Positions 5,463 to 9,841 of a DNA stretch of 9,841 bases are shown piece after piece; positions within the stretch are counted from its first letter, which is position 1; each line of letters opens with the position of its first letter. The translations under genes and the position numbers were made by a program. Below the pieces are notes generated by a model that did no database searches, was not told the origin of the DNA, and saw only the letters and a list, made by a program, of their open reading frames with translations. The stretch lies in the NCBI GenBank assembly GCA_020854785.1, contig JAHFZE010000107.1, positions 1-9,841 of the forward strand. Direction: 5' to 3'. Origin of the DNA: Methanomethylovorans sp. (lineage in GTDB: Archaea; Halobacteriota; Methanosarcinia; Methanosarcinales; Methanosarcinaceae).

Positions 5463-7862
5463 CTAGAACTTAAAACTATAATTTATCGTTGGCATGATCG
5501 GGAAAAGGCTCTTCTGTAAAACTTTCATTTGTGGAGTTTCACCATCTGGAGTAGAGTTGTTTTCCGGATAATCAATGTAATAATAAAGAGGATTCTGCCG
5601 GTTGTATACATTATAAATATTTAAAGACCAAGTCCTGGTTCCCCTTCTCTTTTCCTTGTAGAAATTTATTCCAACATCCATCCTGTGATAATCCCTCATT
5701 CTGAATTCATTTTTTCCTTCATAGAGGTAGGCATCAAAATCGTAAGAATATATACTTCCTGTATTATTATGATATTTTTTAGAAGTTAAAGCTTTAAATT
5801 TTCCGGTAGCAAGCGTGATGGGAAGCCCTGAGCCATAAATCCAGGTAGTTGAAATATCAATATTTTCATTAAGCCTTCTTTTAAGAACGATCGAAAGGTC
5901 ATGTCTCCGGTCAAAGTTATATGGGTACTTCAAGCCCCGATTGATGTTTTCAAATTGCCTGTTGGAACTTGATAATGAGTAAGAGATCCAACCAGTTGTA
6001 TTACCGGTTGCTTTCTGCAAGAGGATTTCAATGCCTCTAGAATCTCCTATGCCTTTCTTTTCGATTTTGTCTTCCCAAAAAGCTGTTCCTGAAAAGAAAG
6101 CAGCCCCTTCTTTGAATGTAACAAGATCTCTCATCTTCTTGATATAGCCTTCAACCGTTATAATGATCCCCACATCCCCAATAGATTTCGTTATTCCAAG
6201 TGCGACCTGGTCCGATTTCTCAGGTGGGATGCCTGTAGTACTGGGCATCCACAGATCGGACGTTAAGCCTAATCCCGAGTTTGTAAGCAGGTGGATATAT
6301 TGTTGCATCTTACTGTATGAAGCTGAGATGGCGAAAAGGTTACCGACCTCTACAATTGCAGATACTCTTGGCTCAAATGATTGGTAGAACTTCATTTCTG
6401 TGTTGTAACCACTCCATCTTAGGCCAAGATTAAGATTAAGAAAATGTACAGGATCTATCTCGTTTTCGACATATAGGAAGCTTTCAAACGCATTTACCCG
6501 AGGGTAGTCGATCATATCCTCATTGTTAATTACACCCCCATTATTTGATTTACTGGTGAATTTACCCGGATTGAAGTTATGAAAGATTCCGCCTCCCCCA
6601 AACTTGAACTTGAGCAGTTTTAACGGTGAATACTCAAAAGCTGAACTGAGAGTATAGTCATCTATGCCTGAAAAGTATTCTGATTTATACATTTCAAATA
6701 TGTCATTTCCAGCATCCTTAAAATCATATGTAAATATTTTTCTATTCTGGTAGTTTGTATACCCCAGATTAAACTCACCAAACATAGCAGGTCCGAAGAC
6801 ATGCGTCCATTTGCTTGAGAAAAGCACATTGCCCCATTTTATCTTGTTTTTGGCATCTGTTTCAGAGGAGCTCTTTTTCTCCCGGAAAATTGTGCTATAA
6901 GCATCACGTCCAAAATAAAAACTGAAAAATATTTTGTCTTTGGGAGTAATTTCATAATTAATCTTAGTAATGTTATCATAAAAATTATATCCGACAGACC
7001 CCCCATCCAAAGCTATTGAGCTTAAAGGCACCATGAATATATCGGGCCAGAATCTTCTGAAGGAGAACAGGAAGGAAGATTTTTCTTTTTTCAGAGGACC
7101 TTCCAATAAAATACTGGCCGATAATAAACCCAGGGAGACGTTACCATGTGTTGAATATTTGTTCCCTTCTTTTACCCGTATATCTACTACTGATGACAGT
7201 CTGTTTCCGTACCTCGCAGGAAATGCTCCCTTGAAGAGTTTAATGTCTTTCAACGCCTCTGTTTCAAACACTGATAGATAGTTGCCAAGGTGGTTAACAT
7301 GGTATAGTGTAACACCATCGAGTAAGAACAAGTTTTGGTCAGGGCTGCCTCCTCGGACGTTGAGGCCACTTTGTCCTTCGGAACCAGAAGCAATGCCGGG
7401 TAAGAGCTGAAGACTTTTAATTGCATCCCGTTCGATGAATGATGGTAAAACTTTAAAATCTGAAATTTGAAGACGCAGGAGACTCATCTGTTCCCGGGCA
7501 GCAATTTGTGATATATTCGCAACTACCGATACCTCCTCCAGCGTAACACCCGCCTGAAGCCAGATTACTATTGTTGTGTCACTTTTAATGTTTAGCCTTA
7601 CCGTTTCAGCTCTATAACCTGTATAACTAATGATGAGAGAGTCGGTGGTTCCTTGTTTAATTTTTGTGCTAAAGTACCCGAAGTTATTAGTAGTTGTGAT
7701 ATAGTTATTTCCGGGGCAACGGATATATGCCCCGATAAGTGGTTCGGCAGACATGGAATCCTTAACATATCCGCTTACCTTTATGTCCTGGGCAAAGGAC
7801 ATTTCAATGTATAAAAGAAAAGCACCTATGAGAGAACAAATGTATTTAAATCTCATCTTCAA
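5463..7862 (-). CDS. TonB-dependent outer-membrane receptor with N-terminal carboxypeptidase-regulatory-like domain (operon 2)
   Basis: This 799-residue paralogue of the operon 1 receptor has the same layout: a signal peptide to about residue 24 (SFA before QD), a regulatory-like sandwich at 26-105 (VSGYVKDSMSAEPLIGA), a plug with LQLLPGIASG (151-160), VRGGSPDQN (169-177) and FPARYGNRLSSVVDI (214-228), then a barrel ending SFKF. The barrel C-terminal parts are also alike, for example RMRDYHRMDVGINFYKE here and RMRAYHKLDIGVNFYKK in the other copy. ATGs at codons 1 and 3 are both possible; the first is chosen because it makes an ATGA overlap with the DUF4249 stop, as in operon 1. The residues after the plug opening have diverged (LLDGVTLYHVN here, VIDDVPVYYVN there), so ligand preference may differ, which is inference. 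Its substrate is unknown. Confidence 0.95.
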   Translation of the reverse strand: MKMRFKYICSLIGAFLLYIEMSFAQDIKVSGYVKDSMSAEPLIGAYIRCPGNNYITTTNNFGYFSTKIKQGTTDSLIISYTGYRAETVRLNIKSDTTIVIWLQAGVTLEEVSVVANISQIAAREQMSLLRLQISDFKVLPSFIERDAIKSLQLLPGIASGSEGQSGLNVRGGSPDQNLFLLDGVTLYHVNHLGNYLSVFETEALKDIKLFKGAFPARYGNRLSSVVDIRVKEGNKYSTHGNVSLGLLSASILLEGPLKKEKSSFLFSFRRFWPDIFMVPLSSIALDGGSVGYNFYDNITKINYEITPKDKIFFSFYFGRDAYSTIFREKKSSSETDAKNKIKWGNVLFSSKWTHVFGPAMFGEFNLGYTNYQNRKIFTYDFKDAGNDIFEMYKSEYFSGIDDYTLSSAFEYSPLKLLKFKFGGGGIFHNFNPGKFTSKSNNGGVINNEDMIDYPRVNAFESFLYVENEIDPVHFLNLNLGLRWSGYNTEMKFYQSFEPRVSAIVEVGNLFAISASYSKMQQYIHLLTNSGLGLTSDLWMPSTTGIPPEKSDQVALGITKSIGDVGIIITVEGYIKKMRDLVTFKEGAAFFSGTAFWEDKIEKKGIGDSRGIEILLQKATGNTTGWISYSLSSSNRQFENINRGLKYPYNFDRRHDLSIVLKRRLNENIDISTTWIYGSGLPITLATGKFKALTSKKYHNNTGSIYSYDFDAYLYEGKNEFRMRDYHRMDVGINFYKEKRRGTRTWSLNIYNVYNRQNPLYYYIDYPENNSTPDGETPQMKVLQKSLFPIMPTINYSFKF

Positions 7863-8710
7863 TCGGTTATTATGCTGTTGGCAGAATACCCTGCAAAAAT
7901 GCCATATCCTCCCTTAACATTTGAGAATAATGTTACAGGCTCCATAGGGTTAGCAAGGTCAGGAACTTGTGCAAATGAATGCCTGATCCATGATTTACGG
8001 TATTTATAGAATGTTTCACTAACCGACAACAGGTGCATCTCTTTTCTGTTGCCCGTTATAGTGCTATGGGTTCTAAGTTTTAACCTGTATTGATTACCAT
8101 TAATGAGTTCGTCAGAGAAAACGCATAGCCCGCTATAGTATTCCTCATCACCTTCATTTAGAATTACCTTTTCGTTATCGCCATAAAGCCTAATTAACTC
8201 AAAAACATCTTCATCATTAAAGAGCTGTAAGTGAATCTCATAGAAGTTCTGGTCGGAGATATTGTCTTTGAAAAATATTTGTATCTTATAAAACTGACTG
8301 CCTTCAGAATCTGTATAGGTATCTGGATCGTAAAAAACACTATCCAGTAGAGTAATTGGTGGAGCTGAGTCTTCGGCTTCAACCTGATTATACCCTGGTG
8401 CAGTAGCAGTAATCCTATACTTTACCCCTGCACGTGCTACTATCGTATCATGGGAGTAGAATCCATCCGCGATGTGACTGAGACTCCCTTGGAAAATGTC
8501 GTTAATAAAGAGCTTGATATCTCCATTTTTAATTATTGTTGTATCCTCGTCTAATATGTTCTGCGAATGACTTAAATGCACTATGAATTTACTGCCGGTT
8601 GAAAAGAAGCAATTTACAACAAGTTTGTCAGGGGCGTCCGGAAGATCAATTTCAATGACCTTGGTACACGATACCAGCAGAAGCATTAAAACAACGAGTA
8701 TATACTTCAT
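7859..8710 (-). CDS. DUF4249-family lipoprotein, partner of the TonB receptor (operon 2)
   Basis: This 283-residue protein is the paralogue of the protein at 2384-3262. Seen: a short hydrophobic signal with a good lipobox, LVSC, lipid Cys at residue 15; then KVIEIDLPDAPDKLVVN, close to the operon 1 opening KVIEIDLSPADSKVVVN; and the family signature SNVKGGYGIFAGY at 263-275. It follows the barrel gene by 15 bases and overlaps the receptor by four (ATGA), so it is expected to be co-transcribed and translated with the receptor. It lacks the extra cysteines of the operon 1 protein. Lipoprotein status is well supported. The role as a receptor-associated ligand-binding or capping lipoprotein rests on gene pairing in the family. 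Confidence 0.9.
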   Translation of the reverse strand: MKYILVVLMLLLVSCTKVIEIDLPDAPDKLVVNCFFSTGSKFIVHLSHSQNILDEDTTIIKNGDIKLFINDIFQGSLSHIADGFYSHDTIVARAGVKYRITATAPGYNQVEAEDSAPPITLLDSVFYDPDTYTDSEGSQFYKIQIFFKDNISDQNFYEIHLQLFNDEDVFELIRLYGDNEKVILNEGDEEYYSGLCVFSDELINGNQYRLKLRTHSTITGNRKEMHLLSVSETFYKYRKSWIRHSFAQVPDLANPMEPVTLFSNVKGGYGIFAGYSANSIITD

Positions 8711-8725
8711 ATCTGGAGGTTGAGG

Positions 8726-9289
8726 TTAGAAGATATAGGTAATACCTGCTCCACAGAAGGCTCCGATTCTTTGTTTGTTGGATAAGGGGCTACTTTCCTG
8801 CGGGAGCCAGGTAAGTCCTGGCCAGACTGAAAACTTAAAATGCTCAGAAACAGAATATGAAGCTCCGGCACTTGCTGAAATTGTCATTGTTTTATATGGA
8901 TCTATTTTTGTAGCAGCCAAATAGGAGTAAATATCAATTAGAATGAAACCGGCTCTGAATGCCAGATTAAGATTCAATTTTGGCACTATCTCTATTCCAA
9001 ATGATCTCCGCAACTCAAGTTCAAGAAGATAATGTTTGGCATCTGATATGCTGGATTTTGTCCTGAAATAGTTTGCATTTAACCCTGTATACCATTTTTC
9101 ATTATAGTTTATACCCCCGCCAACTTCAATTGCAAAAGGATGATTGTCATGGATGGTACGAAAAAGAATATCAGAATTATATCTGAGCCCGAGGGTAACT
9201 TCAGGCTTAATCTGAGATTGCGAGGGCAGGCTGAATAGAATCAGGGCAAGCCCTAGTATTATTCTTTTAGTTGTTGGAAATGAATACAT
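8726..9289 (-). CDS. Small predicted outer-membrane beta-barrel protein, first gene of operon 2
   Basis: This 187-residue protein has a basic-then-hydrophobic signal peptide, cleavage likely after residue 25 (SQS before QI), followed by alternating strand-like segments (VTLGLRYN, GGGINYN, WYTGLNANYF, GAFCGAGITYIF) and a C-terminal Phe typical of outer-membrane barrels. It occupies the same first position as the operon 1 barrel and is of similar size, but little sequence is shared, so it has diverged faster than the two genes below it. The ATG at 9289 gives the complete signal peptide and is preceded by A-rich sequence with no Shine-Dalgarno sequence. The gene lies 15 bases from the DUF4249 gene. 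A named family was not recognised; an accessory role in the receptor complex is inference. Confidence 0.8.
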   Translation of the reverse strand: MYSFPTTKRIILGLALILFSLPSQSQIKPEVTLGLRYNSDILFRTIHDNHPFAIEVGGGINYNEKWYTGLNANYFRTKSSISDAKHYLLELELRRSFGIEIVPKLNLNLAFRAGFILIDIYSYLAATKIDPYKTMTISASAGASYSVSEHFKFSVWPGLTWLPQESSPLSNKQRIGAFCGAGITYIF

Positions 9290-9631
9290 ATTCTTAAGTT
9301 TAATTCATAGTAAAGAAAACTGAAACTCCCGTATTTTACAAATAGTCATTAAATGGCTAATCCCTATATCCGAGTGAATGGTAACAATTGCTTGGGATGA
9401 GCATAATTTTATTCGGGTAATATGCCTATATCTTCTTCTAATATTGTTATAAAAGACCTGGTTAAAAAGCAAGTGTTTGACAGCCGAAGTGACGATTGCA
9501 GGGTCGGGCTGTCAAACTCTTGCTTGTGTGAGGGAATAAGTCTTGGTTTATGAATGGAATGGTCAGGATTGGTTCCACTGTTCTAACGTATTTTTAATAC
9601 TTGATAATTATCTCTGCAACAAACCCTTACA
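9290..9631. other. Gap upstream of operon 2 (probable promoter region plus hairpin)
   Basis: These 342 bases have no plausible gene. They should contain the operon 2 promoter, probably between the operon start and the hairpin at 9467-9525, but no clean TAnnTTTG box was found on the minus strand. A minor palindrome GTATT-TTT-AATAC lies at 9588-9600. The sequence just right of the hairpin (GTGTGAGGGAATA, GTCTTGGT) resembles that beside the operon 1 hairpin (GTGCGTTGGATAT, GTCTTGGT), which suggests shared ancestry of the two upstream regions. Confidence 0.55.
9467..9525 (-). terminator. Long inverted-repeat hairpin upstream of operon 2, probable minus-strand terminator
   Basis: Arms 9467-9487 and 9504-9525 pair over about 20 bases with one T-T mismatch (9474/9518), one bulged base and a 16-base loop. 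On the minus strand the stem is followed by CTTTTTAAC, a usable U-tract, so it could end transcription entering from the right of the window. It is 178 bases upstream of the operon 2 start. Its arms share CAAACTCTT and the same mismatch position with the hairpin at 3929-3966, so it may instead be a conserved leader or repeat. Confidence 0.6.
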
Positions 9632-9841
9632 GCTAACGGCCCGGCGGTATAATTCAGTAAGCGTTACTCGACGAAGCATCCGGTAGTGTCCTGATTCTTC
9701 AGCCACAAGGTTGTCCCGGTGCAAGGAGAGTATGGCATGTGTTTTTGCAGTCCGGGTACAAAGCCCGCTGAGTTTTACGCGTTTCGCGGTACAAAGTTTC
9801 GGGCGAGCAGAGAAGAAGTCATGGTACACAGGGTTTCATAA
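9632..9841. mobile_element. Repeat element C, left 210 bp, cut by the window end
   Basis: It begins GCTAAC and matches element A through the shared TGGTACACAGGGTTT, with eight substitutions and one inserted base (C at about 9655, inside the terminal repeat). The orientation is the same as A and B. The window ends just as the variable middle would start, so the right end cannot be seen. Similarity to the left flank of A (CCCTTA at 9624-9629) suggests the true boundary or a preferred insertion context lies slightly further left. Confidence 0.72.

Noticed and set aside
9290..9466. Bacteroidetes-type promoter (TTTG and TAnnTTTG boxes) upstream of operon 2, and likewise upstream of operon 1
   Set aside because: Only partial matches with wrong spacing were found, for example TAATTCTG on the minus strand near 3915 with a 28-base gap to the nearest TTTG. 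A position cannot be assigned.

Overview
The window looks like a Bacteroidetes (Bacteroidota) chromosome. It is AT-rich and has two three-gene operons of a type found in that phylum: a small outer-membrane barrel protein, a DUF4249-type lipoprotein, and a TonB-dependent receptor with an N-terminal carboxypeptidase-regulatory-like domain. No ribosomal RNA, tRNA, CRISPR array, transposase or integrase gene is visible. A genus cannot be named from this sequence.

Every confident gene is on the minus strand, so transcription runs right to left. From the right: a partial repeat element C (9632 to the window end); a 342-base gap containing a long hairpin (9467-9525); operon 2 (9289 down to 5463: barrel, DUF4249 lipoprotein, TonB receptor); repeat element B (4932-5246); a single 162-codon gene (4889-4401) with a CCPKF/CPKCA signature; repeat element A (4006-4360); a second hairpin (3929-3966); and operon 1 (3840 down to 6: barrel, DUF4249 lipoprotein, TonB receptor). 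Operon 1 ends six bases from the window edge.

The two operons are diverged paralogues with the same gene order. In both, the lipoprotein and receptor genes overlap by four bases (ATGA). Their products all carry export signals, and all four barrel proteins end in Phe, as outer-membrane barrels usually do. The expected arrangement is a receptor channel powered by TonB, with a surface lipoprotein partner and a small accessory barrel. The sequence does not reveal the substrate.

The most unusual content is between the genes. Three copies of a non-coding element, richer in G+C than the genes, lie in the same orientation, one in each gap between transcription units. The two complete copies (355 and 315 bp) have imperfect terminal inverted repeats of about 28 bp starting with GCTAAC, a conserved left part of about 200 bp, a variable middle, and a conserved right block. 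They resemble miniature inverted-repeat transposable elements, and they divide the region into cassette-like units. The two hairpins upstream of the operons share arm sequence and even the same T-T mismatch, so they are probably related. They may act as terminators or as leader elements.
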